From: Fermentibacter sp964564435
GTDB lineage: Bacteria > Fermentibacterota > Fermentibacteria > Fermentibacterales > Fermentibacteraceae
Direction of reading: 5' to 3'
Assembly: GCA_964564435.1 (NCBI GenBank)
Contig: CAZMAT010000001.1
Span: forward strand, 1 to 64,000
Length of the DNA: 64,000 bases
Program-made: the position numbers and the translations under genes
Shown here: positions 43,097-51,851 of the stretch, piece after piece
Numbering within the stretch: position 1 is the first letter of the stretch
Layout of the letters: every line of letters begins with the position of its first letter
The notes under the pieces: model-generated
Seen by the model: only the letters and a program-made list of their open reading frames with translations
Told to the model about the DNA's origin: nothing
Databases searched by the model: none

Positions 43097-43563
43097 CCGA
43101 GAGGGCTTACAAGGTCTATTCCATCAGCAGCGGGACCGTCATAGACCACATCCCGACCCCTCTCGCGCTGAGGGTGGTGGAGATCCTCGGGCTGGGGAAC
43201 GAGGGCATACTGACCATCGGCATGGGTTTCACGTCGAAGAGGCTGCCCGAGGGCAAGGACATCGTGAAGATAGAGAACAAGGTACTGACCCGCGACGAGA
43301 CGGACATGATAGCGCTCATCGCCCCGGAGGCCACGATCAACATCATAGAGGGCGGGAAGGTGATCGAGAAGAGGAGGATAAGCCTGCCGGACGGCATCCG
43401 TGGAGTGATGAGATGCCCCAATCCAAACTGTGCCACCAACGTGCTGGGCGCCCCCCGGGTCTTCGGCCTCGCCTCGCCGGAAGGGCCTCTCTACAGGTGC
43501 CGGTACTGCGAGCGGACCACCAAGGTGGAGCCCGACCTGCTCATCACTTCCGCGGGTAGCTAG
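43093..43563 (+). CDS. pyrI: Aspartate carbamoyltransferase regulatory subunit
   Basis: A 156-residue PyrI protein. The nucleotide-binding N-terminal domain contains GTVIDHIPTPLALRVVEIL and the C-terminal zinc domain has CPNPNCATN and CRYCER, giving four cysteines that bind zinc and contact PyrB. It confers allosteric control by CTP/ATP. It starts within the pyrB stop codon region. Confidence 0.97.
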   Translation: MTERAYKVYSISSGTVIDHIPTPLALRVVEILGLGNEGILTIGMGFTSKRLPEGKDIVKIENKVLTRDETDMIALIAPEATINIIEGGKVIEKRRISLPDGIRGVMRCPNPNCATNVLGAPRVFGLASPEGPLYRCRYCERTTKVEPDLLITSAGS

Positions 43564-43564
43564 G

Positions 43565-45139
43565 ATGCCGGGCCGCACCCAAGGCTTCCCGGGGCGGCTC
43601 GACCGCCGCGATCTCACGATGCTCGCGGCCTGCATGGCCGCATCCGTCGTCCTGCTCCTGTTCCTGGGCGATCTGCCGGTGTTCGGTGACGGCTGGGCCT
43701 ACGGCTACAGGTCTGCCTCCTGGATCGCGCAACACGGCATGCAGCCCGTGGCGGGCGGCGAGGGAAGGGGCGAGCAGGCGATGGGACATCCCACGCTCAT
43801 GCTCTGGATCTGGGCGCTCCTGATGAATGTCCTGGGCGACACGCCCCTCGTGGCGCACCTCCTGCCGGCATTTCTGACAGGCCTTGCGCTCTGGGGCACC
43901 TACCGCTACGGCTCGCTTCTCGGCGGCAGGGCCGCAGGGATGTGGTCGGCGGTCATTCTCCTGGCAAGCCCGCTTTTCCTGGCCCAGTCGATGCAGCCGC
44001 TGCAGGACGTCGGATTCACGGCCCTGGCCGTGCTGGCCATGCACGAATACGGAGCCGGCCGCAACGGGCGGGCGGCTCTCCTCACGGCTGTCGGCACCGC
44101 ATTCAGGGAGCAGGCTCTGCTCCTGGCCGCATCCTTCATGCTGGTGGAACTGGCCAGGAACGGTTTCTCGAAGCCAGGCCGGATCCTCGTCCACCTGCTC
44201 TCCCCGGCGGTCCTGGCCCTGACCGGCCTGTGCAACCTTGCATATAACGGCTTCTTCTTCTTCCCGACCTATCTCGGCGACCCGTCCGAGCTCGGGGAGG
44301 GATGGCTCCCCGGGAGGATCCGGCTGTTCGCCGGACACCTCCTCGCGGGCGACGGCAGGTGGCTGCTTCTGACGTCGGCGATCGCCATCACCCTCGCGAG
44401 GCAGGCGCGCAAGGCCCCTTCGGTGACGGCCGTGCTTCTCCTGCTCTCCCCCGCGTTCCTCTTCCCGCCCGGGAGGATCATGTTCCTCGCACTGATGGTC
44501 GCAGCCGGCCTGCTCGCCGTCCTCAGGGAGGGCAGGATGCCCGATCCGGCCGCGCTTCCGGCGGTCGTCTTCGCCCTCGCCATGATCGCCTTCCACGTAC
44601 TCGTGGTGACATTCGCGCCCGATCCGCAGCTCGACCTCTTCAGGTACATCCTCGCGGCATATCCGGCGGTGATCGCATGCACCGTCGCGCTGATCCGGAA
44701 CCGGGGCGGGATCAGGATGCTGCATCCGATCGCCGCGGCTGCGGCGATCGCATGCGCGATGGCCGGGACCAGGGTCGTGCCGAACCAGCCGGACGCCACC
44801 CCTGCCGGGCTGGCCACCGTTTACGATACCAGGGAGATAGCCGTGGCGGCCTCTGCCGCGGGTGATACGGTGATCGCGCCGGAAAGCGAGTGCGCTCTGT
44901 TCGAAAACCCTGCACTCGGTTTCGTCGATACCCCGGTCCCGTGCCGCAGGCTGGGCGTAGGGACCCTGGACCCTGGGGCATCCTACACGGTCTACAGGCC
45001 CTGGGCGGTTGCTTCGAACCCCGGGTTCGACGAGGCGCTGGCCGGGATGATAGTCTCGGAGGCCGTCATGGAGCCTGTCGTGCGAACGGCATCCGGAGGA
45101 TTCGAGCAGACTCTCTTCAGGCTGGAGCCTGCGAGGTGA
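43565..45139 (+). CDS. Polytopic membrane glycosyltransferase-like protein (PMT/ArnT fold)
   Basis: A 524-residue protein with about ten membrane helices. The first loop holds GDLPVFGDGWAYGYRSASWIAQHG (acidic residues in the position used by GT-C enzymes), and helices such as GRAAGMWSAVILLASPLFLAQ are typical of GT-C fold mannosyl/arabinosyl transferases that use lipid-linked sugars. It begins two bases after pyrI and is coupled by GTGA to a B12-radical SAM gene. The substrate is unknown. Confidence 0.7.
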   Translation: MPGRTQGFPGRLDRRDLTMLAACMAASVVLLLFLGDLPVFGDGWAYGYRSASWIAQHGMQPVAGGEGRGEQAMGHPTLMLWIWALLMNVLGDTPLVAHLLPAFLTGLALWGTYRYGSLLGGRAAGMWSAVILLASPLFLAQSMQPLQDVGFTALAVLAMHEYGAGRNGRAALLTAVGTAFREQALLLAASFMLVELARNGFSKPGRILVHLLSPAVLALTGLCNLAYNGFFFFPTYLGDPSELGEGWLPGRIRLFAGHLLAGDGRWLLLTSAIAITLARQARKAPSVTAVLLLLSPAFLFPPGRIMFLALMVAAGLLAVLREGRMPDPAALPAVVFALAMIAFHVLVVTFAPDPQLDLFRYILAAYPAVIACTVALIRNRGGIRMLHPIAAAAAIACAMAGTRVVPNQPDATPAGLATVYDTREIAVAASAAGDTVIAPESECALFENPALGFVDTPVPCRRLGVGTLDPGASYTVYRPWAVASNPGFDEALAGMIVSEAVMEPVVRTASGGFEQTLFRLEPAR

Positions 45140-46542
45140 GGATCTGCCTGCTCCAACCCCCCAGGCCCGGGGGGCGGGGCACGAATCTCCTGCCGCCGCT
45201 GGGCCTTCTCTATCTGGCTTCGTCGCTCGAGAAGGCCGGCCACGAGGTCGCTCTCGTCGACGCCGCCCTGCTGGGGCTCTCGGGTGAAGGTCTCCTCAGG
45301 GCTGTAGCGGGCAGCGAGCCCGACATCCTGATGGTATCGGCCTTCACTTCCGATGTCTCCTCCCTGGCCTGCGAGATGCCGCGCCTGAGGAAGGGTCTGC
45401 CCGAGGGAACGGCCATGTGGCTTGGCGGGCCACATGCATCGTGCAGGGGGAAGGCTTCGCTGGATGACCTGCCATGGTTCGACGCAGCATTCGTGGGCGA
45501 GGCCGAGGAGACCGCAGTGGAGGCGGTTTCGGCCTTCCCCGCCGAACCGGACATCGGGGGGTTGATCCGCAGGTCGGCCCCCCGTGAAACCGCGCCGGCG
45601 TCGATAGCCGACCTGTCGGCCCTCCCTCTGCCGGCCTGGCACCTGGCCCCCCCGGGGCGATACAGGGGGCTACCCAACGGAGTCGTACTCAGGAGATCCC
45701 CATATGCCCCCATCCTCACCACGAGGGGATGCCCCTACCACTGCACTTTCTGCGCGGGCTTCAGGGTGACCGGCAGGAGCCTGAGGCACAGGCCGCTCCG
45801 GATGGTCTGGGATGAGATCGAGCTGCTCCGGACGAGGTTCGGAGTACGCGAGATCCACATAGAGGACGACAACTTCACGTTCGACCGCGACTATGCGATG
45901 GCCTTCTGCGAGGAGGCCGCCGCGAGGGACACGGGCCTCCTCTTCTCGACCCCGAACGGTGTCAGGCTGGACAGGCTCGATCCCGGCCTCCTGTCCGCGA
46001 TGAAGCGGGCGGGCTGGTACGTCATCCACTGCGGGATAGAATCGGGGTCGGACAGGATGCTTGCAAGTGTCAGGAAGGCCACGGACACGGCCTCGATCCG
46101 CTCGGCGGTCCGGATGATCAGGGATGCCGGCCTGCCTGCAGCCGGGTACTTCATCCTCGGCCTCCCGGGGGAGACGAGGCAGGAGATGTTCCGGACCATA
46201 TCCTTCGCGAAGGGCATCGGGCTGGCCTGGGCTCACTTCGCCGCCTTCCTGCCGATCCCGGGTTCGGAGGCTGGGGATTCCTATCTGGCAGCCCACGGGA
46301 TTCCCGGAGGATCCTGGTCCACCTTCCACAACACCGCCTGCCCGGCGCCTCCCGACGGGATCAGCAGGGCCGGACTCAAGGCGATCCAGCGCAGGGCCTT
46401 CATGTCCTTCTACATGCGACCGGGTCCCTTCTTCAGGGCGGTATCGCTTCTGTTCCGAGGCAGGCATGCCGCGAGGCTCGCGAGGCGCGCCCTCGAATAC
46501 CTCTCGCCGCGCGCCGCAGCCGATTCGGGGTGCGCGGGATGA
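45136..46542 (+). CDS. B12-binding-domain radical SAM protein
   Basis: A 468-residue protein from GTG 45136. Residues 1-130 form a cobalamin-binding-type Rossmann domain (LLPPLGLLYLASSLEKAGHEVALVDA, DILMVSAFTSD, LGGPHAS) but lack the DxHxxG motif. The radical SAM core has TTRGCPYHCTFCAG and then IEDDNFTFD and YFILGLPGET. This type modifies lipids, hopanoids or natural products with or without B12. It lies between two glycosyltransferases, hinting at modification of a glycolipid (inference). Confidence 0.9.
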   Translation: MRICLLQPPRPGGRGTNLLPPLGLLYLASSLEKAGHEVALVDAALLGLSGEGLLRAVAGSEPDILMVSAFTSDVSSLACEMPRLRKGLPEGTAMWLGGPHASCRGKASLDDLPWFDAAFVGEAEETAVEAVSAFPAEPDIGGLIRRSAPRETAPASIADLSALPLPAWHLAPPGRYRGLPNGVVLRRSPYAPILTTRGCPYHCTFCAGFRVTGRSLRHRPLRMVWDEIELLRTRFGVREIHIEDDNFTFDRDYAMAFCEEAAARDTGLLFSTPNGVRLDRLDPGLLSAMKRAGWYVIHCGIESGSDRMLASVRKATDTASIRSAVRMIRDAGLPAAGYFILGLPGETRQEMFRTISFAKGIGLAWAHFAAFLPIPGSEAGDSYLAAHGIPGGSWSTFHNTACPAPPDGISRAGLKAIQRRAFMSFYMRPGPFFRAVSLLFRGRHAARLARRALEYLSPRAAADSGCAG

Positions 46543-47237
46543 TAGCAGGGAGGACGGTCTCGCTGGTGATCCCCGCCCACAACGAGGAGCAGGGGCTCCC
46601 AAGAGTCCTGGGAGTGGTCCCTGAAGGCATCGACGAGGTCATCGTGGTAGACAACGCCTCCACGGACTCGACCGCCGGGGTCGCAGCCTCGTTCGGTGCC
46701 AGGGTCGTGCCCCAGCCCGTGAAGGGCTACGGGAGCGCCTACATGGCTGGCCTCCCGGCCTCCGGCTGCGAGATCGTCACGACGGCGGACGCCGACGGCA
46801 CCTATCCCGTCGAGCTCCTGCCATATCTGGTCGAGAAGCTCGAGGCGGGCCGCTGGGACTTCATCTCTGCCCGCAGGGTGGCCGACGACAGGGCCGGCAA
46901 CCTCGAGAACATGCTCAGGTTCGGCGGGAATGCGATGCTGACGTTCTGGACCGTGGCGCTCTTCTGGAGATTCATAAGGGACAGCCAGTCCGGCATGTGG
47001 GTCTTCCGCAGGGAGGTTCTCGACGGCCTCCGCCTGACCAGCAGGGGCATGCCGTTCTCCGAGGAGATCAAGATCGAGGCATGGCGGAAGAAGGGCCTGC
47101 GATGCTGCGAGATCCCCGTTCCCTTCAGCTATTCGCGCAGGCTGGGCGAAGCCAAGCTGAGGCTCTGGAGGGACGGGGCCAGGAACCTGGCCTTCCTATT
47201 CGCCAAGCGCCTGGGGATACCGATGAAGGGCGCCTGA
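46539..47237 (+). CDS. Family 2 glycosyltransferase (dolichol-phosphate mannosyltransferase-like)
   Basis: A 232-residue GT-A enzyme: VSLVIPAHNEEQGLPRVL, VVDNASTDSTAGVA, TADADGTYPVELL (the DxD motif) and RRVADDRAGN. It resembles polyprenyl-phosphate sugar synthases, which could supply the lipid-linked sugar for the GT-C-like protein two genes upstream. It starts inside the previous stop (ATGA) and is followed by a strong terminator. Confidence 0.9.
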   Translation: MIAGRTVSLVIPAHNEEQGLPRVLGVVPEGIDEVIVVDNASTDSTAGVAASFGARVVPQPVKGYGSAYMAGLPASGCEIVTTADADGTYPVELLPYLVEKLEAGRWDFISARRVADDRAGNLENMLRFGGNAMLTFWTVALFWRFIRDSQSGMWVFRREVLDGLRLTSRGMPFSEEIKIEAWRKKGLRCCEIPVPFSYSRRLGEAKLRLWRDGARNLAFLFAKRLGIPMKGA

Positions 47238-47256
47238 CCCGGAATCCGGGATATGT

Positions 47257-47286
47257 GGAAGGGGCGGGCCGAGGCCCGCCCCTTCC
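47257..47286. terminator. Bidirectional terminator
   Basis: GGAAGGGGCGGGCC and GGCCCGCCCCTTCC form a perfect 14-bp stem with a 2-base loop between convergent genes, with TTTC on the plus strand. It ends the glycosyltransferase operon and probably the FG-GAP gene. Confidence 0.82.
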
Positions 47287-47301
47287 TTTCACGGAGGATC
47301 G

Positions 47302-49101
47302 TCAGTCGAGCACCACGACCCTGTGGAGGGCGGTGAAGCCTTCGCCCTGCAGGCAGGCGGCATATGCACCGGCCGGCAGACCGTCGACAGTCGTGGAGTG
47401 TTCACCGGCCTCGAACCAGCCGTTCTCCACCTCGCGCACCAGCCTGCCGGTGGTGTCGTAGATCGTGAGTACGGCGTTGCCGGCGTTCTCGAGGGTCCAT
47501 ACCAGCTCGACCGGACCGAACGACGGATTGGGGGAAGCTACGGACAGCATGCTGCCGCCTTCCTCCTCCTCGATCCCGGTCGGGCTCCAGAAGACGTACA
47601 GGTCCTTGAGGGACGGCGTGCCGTAGGGATTGCTGGTCTGCAGGGTAACCCGGTACTGCAGATAGCCGGTGCCGTCCTCGAGGAGGCCGATGATGCTGCT
47701 CGGGTTCGTGCCGCTGATGTTCGGACTCCACGAGCCCATCGCCGACGGGTTGTCGGAGGCCCTGAGGTTGAAGTAGATCGAAGTGCCTGCAGGCTGATCC
47801 AGGCTCCAGCCCATCTGCTGCCAGTAGCCGACCTGGTCGACCTGGTAGATCGAGGAGTAGAGGACGCCGGGGCTCGTGAACCCGCCTATCCTCCACCAGC
47901 TCATCCTGTCCTCGTCGGTCGCGGCGCCGGCCACGTCGGGCACTCCGTCGTCGTCGACATCGCCTGCGACGACGAAGATGCCGCCCTGGAAGTCGCCGTC
48001 GACCAGGGTCTTCTCCCATGAGGTGCCAGGCAGGTTCTGGTACCAGTAGACATCGTCGGACGAGCCGGCGCTGCAGGAGGCGATGTCGAGGTCGCCGTCG
48101 CCGTCCATGTCCACCTCGACCACCGATGTGACGTTGGTTACCGTGGCGTCGATGGTGTTGGCGGTCCAGCTGCCGCTGGAGTAGTCGTAGTAGCTGATGC
48201 CGGAATAGTTGGCCGACACGACCTCGAGCTTGGTGTCGTCATCGACGCTGGCCACGGCGATGGAGTACGGGTTGGAGAGCCCCGTGGTCACCGTCGACTT
48301 GATCCAGGAGCCGGTGTACTGGAGATCGTTGGTGTAGAGGACGATCGACCCGTAGTAGGTGGAGGTGCAGAACACGTCGATGTCGCCGTCGTTGTCGATG
48401 TCGCCGGTGTCGCAGGCGTAGGCTCCCAGGAGTGACCCGTCGATGTAGGTCTTGATCCAGGGGAGGCTCTGGTTGACCCTGTTCCTCCACCAGACCACGT
48501 CGCCGGTTTCGCTGGACACGCCCACGATGTCAGGGTCGCCATCGCCGTCGAAGTCGGAGAGGCTGATCTGCCTGGCGTCGAAGTCGGTTTCCAGTATGTT
48601 GGCCGTCCAGCTGGTGCCGCCGCTGTTGTTCCTGTACCATACGATCTGGTTGGCATCGGCCGCCGCTACCACGATGTCGCGGGAGCCGTCCATGTTGATG
48701 TCGGCCACCTTGACGAAAACGGGACCGTTGATGGTCCCGACCGAATACTCGGTCCAGGATTCGCCGGCGCCGTTGTTCTTCCACCAGTGGACGTAGTCGT
48801 CGTAGTAGGAGCACCCGGCCATGTCGAGATCGCCGTCCTGGTCGACGTCGACAAGGTCGCAGCCGTAGGCGCCGTTCACGGATGGATCTATCACGTTCTC
48901 GCCCTGGTCGATGACCAGCTTGAGCTGGCCGGGCTCGGTATCCCAGTCGAGGTCGGTTCCGAGGTAGAAATCATCGCCCCAGGAGGTGACGGGCCCGGCG
49001 ACTCCCGGCCCGCCGCTCCAGTCGGTCTGGCTCTGGATGTTGGCCCAGAGCGAGCCGCTCATGAGCAGCAACGGGATGGTGAACAGACACATTCTTTTCA
49101 T
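47302..49101 (-). CDS. Exported FG-GAP/VCBS repeat protein with C-terminal sorting domain
   Basis: A 599-residue protein from ATG 49101 (GGAGGGTCCCG before). Signal peptide at 1-20. At least eight FG-GAP/VCBS repeats follow, each with a calcium-type DxDxDGDxD loop: DVDQDGDLDMAGC, DINMDGSRDIVVA, DFDGDGDPDIVGV, DIDNDGDIDVFCT, DMDGDGDLDIASC, DVDDDGVPDVAGA. They build a beta propeller. The C-terminal 80 residues (SPNPSFGPVELVWTLENAGNAVLTIYDTTGRLV) form a FlgD/type-IX-like sorting domain, so the protein is probably anchored or secreted at the cell surface. Confidence 0.93.
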   Translation of the reverse strand: MKRMCLFTIPLLLMSGSLWANIQSQTDWSGGPGVAGPVTSWGDDFYLGTDLDWDTEPGQLKLVIDQGENVIDPSVNGAYGCDLVDVDQDGDLDMAGCSYYDDYVHWWKNNGAGESWTEYSVGTINGPVFVKVADINMDGSRDIVVAAADANQIVWYRNNSGGTSWTANILETDFDARQISLSDFDGDGDPDIVGVSSETGDVVWWRNRVNQSLPWIKTYIDGSLLGAYACDTGDIDNDGDIDVFCTSTYYGSIVLYTNDLQYTGSWIKSTVTTGLSNPYSIAVASVDDDTKLEVVSANYSGISYYDYSSGSWTANTIDATVTNVTSVVEVDMDGDGDLDIASCSAGSSDDVYWYQNLPGTSWEKTLVDGDFQGGIFVVAGDVDDDGVPDVAGAATDEDRMSWWRIGGFTSPGVLYSSIYQVDQVGYWQQMGWSLDQPAGTSIYFNLRASDNPSAMGSWSPNISGTNPSSIIGLLEDGTGYLQYRVTLQTSNPYGTPSLKDLYVFWSPTGIEEEEGGSMLSVASPNPSFGPVELVWTLENAGNAVLTIYDTTGRLVREVENGWFEAGEHSTTVDGLPAGAYAACLQGEGFTALHRVVVLD

Positions 49102-49176
49102 CGGGACCCTCCACTCCGATTGAAATATGCTGGCAGCCATGTCAATATCTGCAAGAACCCGACCAGTGGCAATGCT

Positions 49177-49743
49177 TCAGGAAGATGCTCCGGACGAGGC
49201 CCGGCCGGGGCTTCCGCGCGCGAACCTGTCCCTCTCGCTGAAGATGCATCCGCAATAGGGCTGGCGGTAGAGCCCGGCGGCCCTCGAGAGTTCGACGGAC
49301 CTGCCGTAGAGATGCCTCAGGTCGTTGTAGACGAAAGGCACGCCGGTGCGGGCCGAGGCCTCCTCCCCCGCCGACCGGAGGAGTGCGTGGTCTGCATAGG
49401 GACTCAGCATGAGCGTCGTGGAGAACGAGTCGCATCCGCATTCGAAGGCCTTGCATGCCGCCTTCGACAGGCGGTCGGAGAAGCACGCGGCGCATCTCGG
49501 TTCCGACCCGACGAGCATCGAGACGTTCTCCTCCAGTGGATACGAGTCGTCGACGACGAGAGGGGTACCGGTGCGCGAAACCCATTCCCCGAGGGTGTCC
49601 AGCCTTCGCTTCCACTCCCGCCAGGGATGGATGTTCGGGTTGTAGAAGAAGGCCGTGGACTCGAATCCCTGTTCCCCCAGGAAGGGTTCGGTGACCGTCA
49701 TGCAGGGGGCGCAGCAGACGTGGAGGAGCAGCCTCCTGTTCAG
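49177..49743 (-). CDS. queH: Epoxyqueuosine reductase QueH
   Basis: A 188-residue protein of the QueH (DUF208) family, which reduces epoxyqueuosine to queuosine in tRNA. The conserved cysteines are all present: LLLHVCCAPC at residues 6-14, RCAACFSDRL and QPYCGCIF. The gene has no ATG, GTG or TTG before the first CC motif; CTG 49743, seven bases after GGAGG and overlapping the ruvB stop (CTGA), is the best start. It is the last gene of the yebC-ruvCAB operon. Confidence 0.9.
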   Translation of the reverse strand: MNRRLLLHVCCAPCMTVTEPFLGEQGFESTAFFYNPNIHPWREWKRRLDTLGEWVSRTGTPLVVDDSYPLEENVSMLVGSEPRCAACFSDRLSKAACKAFECGCDSFSTTLMLSPYADHALLRSAGEEASARTGVPFVYNDLRHLYGRSVELSRAAGLYRQPYCGCIFSERDRFARGSPGRASSGASS

Positions 49744-50774
49744 TGTCCTGCCTCCTGCGAGAACATGTCGGTCCTCCCGGTCCACTCGAGGCCCAGATGC
49801 CTGCAGGCCTTGGCGGTGGCGCACCGCCCACGGCTCGTCCTGATGATGAACCCCTCGGAGAGGAGATACGGCTCGACCACGTCCATCAGGGTGTCCGATT
49901 CCTCGTTCAGGGTGGCGGCGATGGCGGATATGCCCACCGGGCCGCACGAGTAGCGCCCGATCACGATTCCGAGGTACTTTCGATCGAGCACGTCGAGCCC
50001 GCATTCGTCGACGCCGTTGATCTCCATGGCCTCGAGGGCCGAGTCGGCGTCGATGCCCCGCCTGCCCGACACCTGGGCGAAGTCCCTGACCCTCCGCAGG
50101 AGGCGGTTCGCCACGCGCGGCGTGCCCCTCGACCTGGAGGCCACCATGGCGGCGGCGTCAGCATCGATGGAGACACCCAGTATGCCCGAGGACCTCAGGA
50201 TGATGGATGCGAGATCGTCGACGCTGTAGAAGTCCAGATGGAGCGAGAGGCCGAACCTGTTCCTGAGCGGACCGGTGAGGAGGCCGGCCCTGGTCGTGGC
50301 GCCGACGATGGTGAAGCGGCAGAGCCCCAGCTTGACCGTCCTGGCGTGCGGGCCGGGATCGAGGACGAAGTCTATCTCGAAGTCCTCCATCGCGGGGTAC
50401 AGGTATTCCTCGACCACCCTCGGCAACCGGTGGATCTCGTCGATGAAGAGGATGCCGCCCTCCCGCATGTTGGTCAGGATGCCGACCAGGTCGGCTGCTC
50501 TCTCGAGGGCCGGCCCGGAGGTCGTGGTGATGTCGGCGCCCATCTCCGCGGCGATCACGTGTGCAAGCGTGGTCTTGCCCAGCCCCGGGGGGCCGTGGAG
50601 GAGGATGTGGTCGAGCGGCTCGGATCTGCCCCTGGCGGCCTCTATCGCTATCCCGAGGTTCTCGACGACCATGCCCTGCCCGACGTACTCCGAGAGGAGC
50701 CTCGGCCTGAGGGTGCAGAGCACTGCCTCCTCGCCGTTCTGAACCTCCCCGGAGACCACGGACTGGCGCGTCAT
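49740..50774 (-). CDS. ruvB: Holliday junction helicase RuvB
   Basis: A 344-residue AAA+ motor that drives branch migration with RuvA. Walker A is HGPPGLGKTTLAH, Walker B is GGILFIDEIHRL, sensor 1 is FTIVGATTRAGLLTGPLRNRFG, and the C-terminal winged helix carries YLLSEGFIIRTSRGRCAT. Length matches the family. ATG 50774 overlaps the ruvA stop. Confidence 0.98.
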   Translation of the reverse strand: MTRQSVVSGEVQNGEEAVLCTLRPRLLSEYVGQGMVVENLGIAIEAARGRSEPLDHILLHGPPGLGKTTLAHVIAAEMGADITTTSGPALERAADLVGILTNMREGGILFIDEIHRLPRVVEEYLYPAMEDFEIDFVLDPGPHARTVKLGLCRFTIVGATTRAGLLTGPLRNRFGLSLHLDFYSVDDLASIILRSSGILGVSIDADAAAMVASRSRGTPRVANRLLRRVRDFAQVSGRRGIDADSALEAMEINGVDECGLDVLDRKYLGIVIGRYSCGPVGISAIAATLNEESDTLMDVVEPYLLSEGFIIRTSRGRCATAKACRHLGLEWTGRTDMFSQEAGH

Positions 50775-51367
50775 CTCGTACTCCTGATCCTCATGGCCTC
50801 GCGCACGAGGTCGGATGACCGGCGGGAGGCCTCTTCGCCGAGGGCCTCCGCGGCCCGGGAGATGAGCGCATCCGCTTCGGACGGATTGATGCCTAGCTGC
50901 GCGAGCACGAGCCTGGCCTCCGATGCGGCGTCGCCGGGCGGAGCCGACGGCGAATGGGTCCTGGAGAGCTTTTCCTGGAGAGCGGCGATGATCTGCCTGG
51001 CTCTCGCCCTCCCGATGCCGGGCAGGGTCGAGAGGAATCTCTCGTCCCCGGCCACGACGGCCGAAGCGATTTCCGAAGCCGGCCTGGCAAGAGCCTTCAC
51101 CGCGGCTCTGGCGCCCACCCCGGACACCGAGACGAGGGCCTCGAAGACCTCCCGTTCGACTTCGTCGTCGAAGGCGATGCACATCGGCAGTACCCTGCTC
51201 CCCTCCATCTGGACCACGAGCTGCACCGGCAGATCCTCTACGCGCCCGGGCACGAGCCTGGACGTGAGGTTCCGTGATGCCAGCAGGCGCACCGAGAGGC
51301 TGCCCGTCCCCAGGACGAGCCCTCCATCGTCGATCGACTCGACGGTTCCGCGGATGCGCTCGATCAA
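50771..51367 (-). CDS. ruvA: Holliday junction DNA-binding protein RuvA
   Basis: A 198-residue RuvA. It has the N-terminal OB fold (IERIRGTVESIDDGGLVLGTG), two helix-hairpin-helix motifs (LVSVSGVGARAAVKALA and LSTLPGIGRARARQIIAAL), and the C-terminal RuvB-binding domain (EARLVLAQLGINPSEADALI). The start is TTG 51367, overlapping the ruvC stop. It acts with RuvB and RuvC at recombination junctions. Confidence 0.97.
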   Translation of the reverse strand: MIERIRGTVESIDDGGLVLGTGSLSVRLLASRNLTSRLVPGRVEDLPVQLVVQMEGSRVLPMCIAFDDEVEREVFEALVSVSGVGARAAVKALARPASEIASAVVAGDERFLSTLPGIGRARARQIIAALQEKLSRTHSPSAPPGDAASEARLVLAQLGINPSEADALISRAAEALGEEASRRSSDLVREAMRIRSTR

Positions 51368-51825
51368 GGCTCCCCCCGTTCCATGAGCGCGATGGCCACG
51401 GCGAGAGCGTCGGTGACATCGGGAGGCCTGATCTCCTCCCTGATGCCGAGGAGATGCCTGACCATGCCGGAAACCTGCTCCTTGCCGGCCCTGCCGTTCC
51501 CGGTGACGAGCTTCTTGACGAGTGTGGCCTGGAGTGCGGTCACTGGTATGCCCCTCATGGCGGCCGCGAGGCAGAGCACCCCCCTGGCATGCCCCATGAC
51601 GATGGCGGTGGCCGGGTGGGCGTAATGGGAGTAGATCTCCTCCATGCCCATCACTTCCGGCGAAAAGCCTTCGATGACCGAAGAAAGCCCCTCGTAGAGC
51701 TCTTTCAGGCGATCGGGCAGAGGTGCGCTCCTGCGGGTCCGGATTGTGCCCGCCTCCAGCAGCACCGCTCTCCCTGCTGCGGACTCGATCAGACCGTACC
51801 CCGTTATCTCGAGGCCCGGATCCAC
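51364..51825 (-). CDS. ruvC: Holliday junction resolvase RuvC
   Basis: A RuvC endonuclease: (GV)DPGLEITGYGLIE (first catalytic Asp), MGMEEIYSHYAHPATAIVMGHARGVL (catalytic Glu), and C-terminal DVTDALAVAIA (acidic pair). GTG 51825 is the only standard start but would delete the first beta strand residues; the frame is open upstream (IVLGVDPG) with no ATG, GTG or TTG, so CTG 51831 or an ATC/ATA codon may be the true start. It overlaps ruvA. Confidence 0.93.
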   Translation of the reverse strand: MDPGLEITGYGLIESAAGRAVLLEAGTIRTRRSAPLPDRLKELYEGLSSVIEGFSPEVMGMEEIYSHYAHPATAIVMGHARGVLCLAAAMRGIPVTALQATLVKKLVTGNGRAGKEQVSGMVRHLLGIREEIRPPDVTDALAVAIALMERGEP

Positions 51826-51851
51826 ACCCAGGACGATCCCGCCGGTGGAAC

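Noticed and set aside
48239..48814. CRISPR-like periodicity in the FG-GAP gene
   Set aside because: The repeated GTCGCCGTC-type segments encode the DxDxDGD loops of the propeller protein; they vary and have no spacers.
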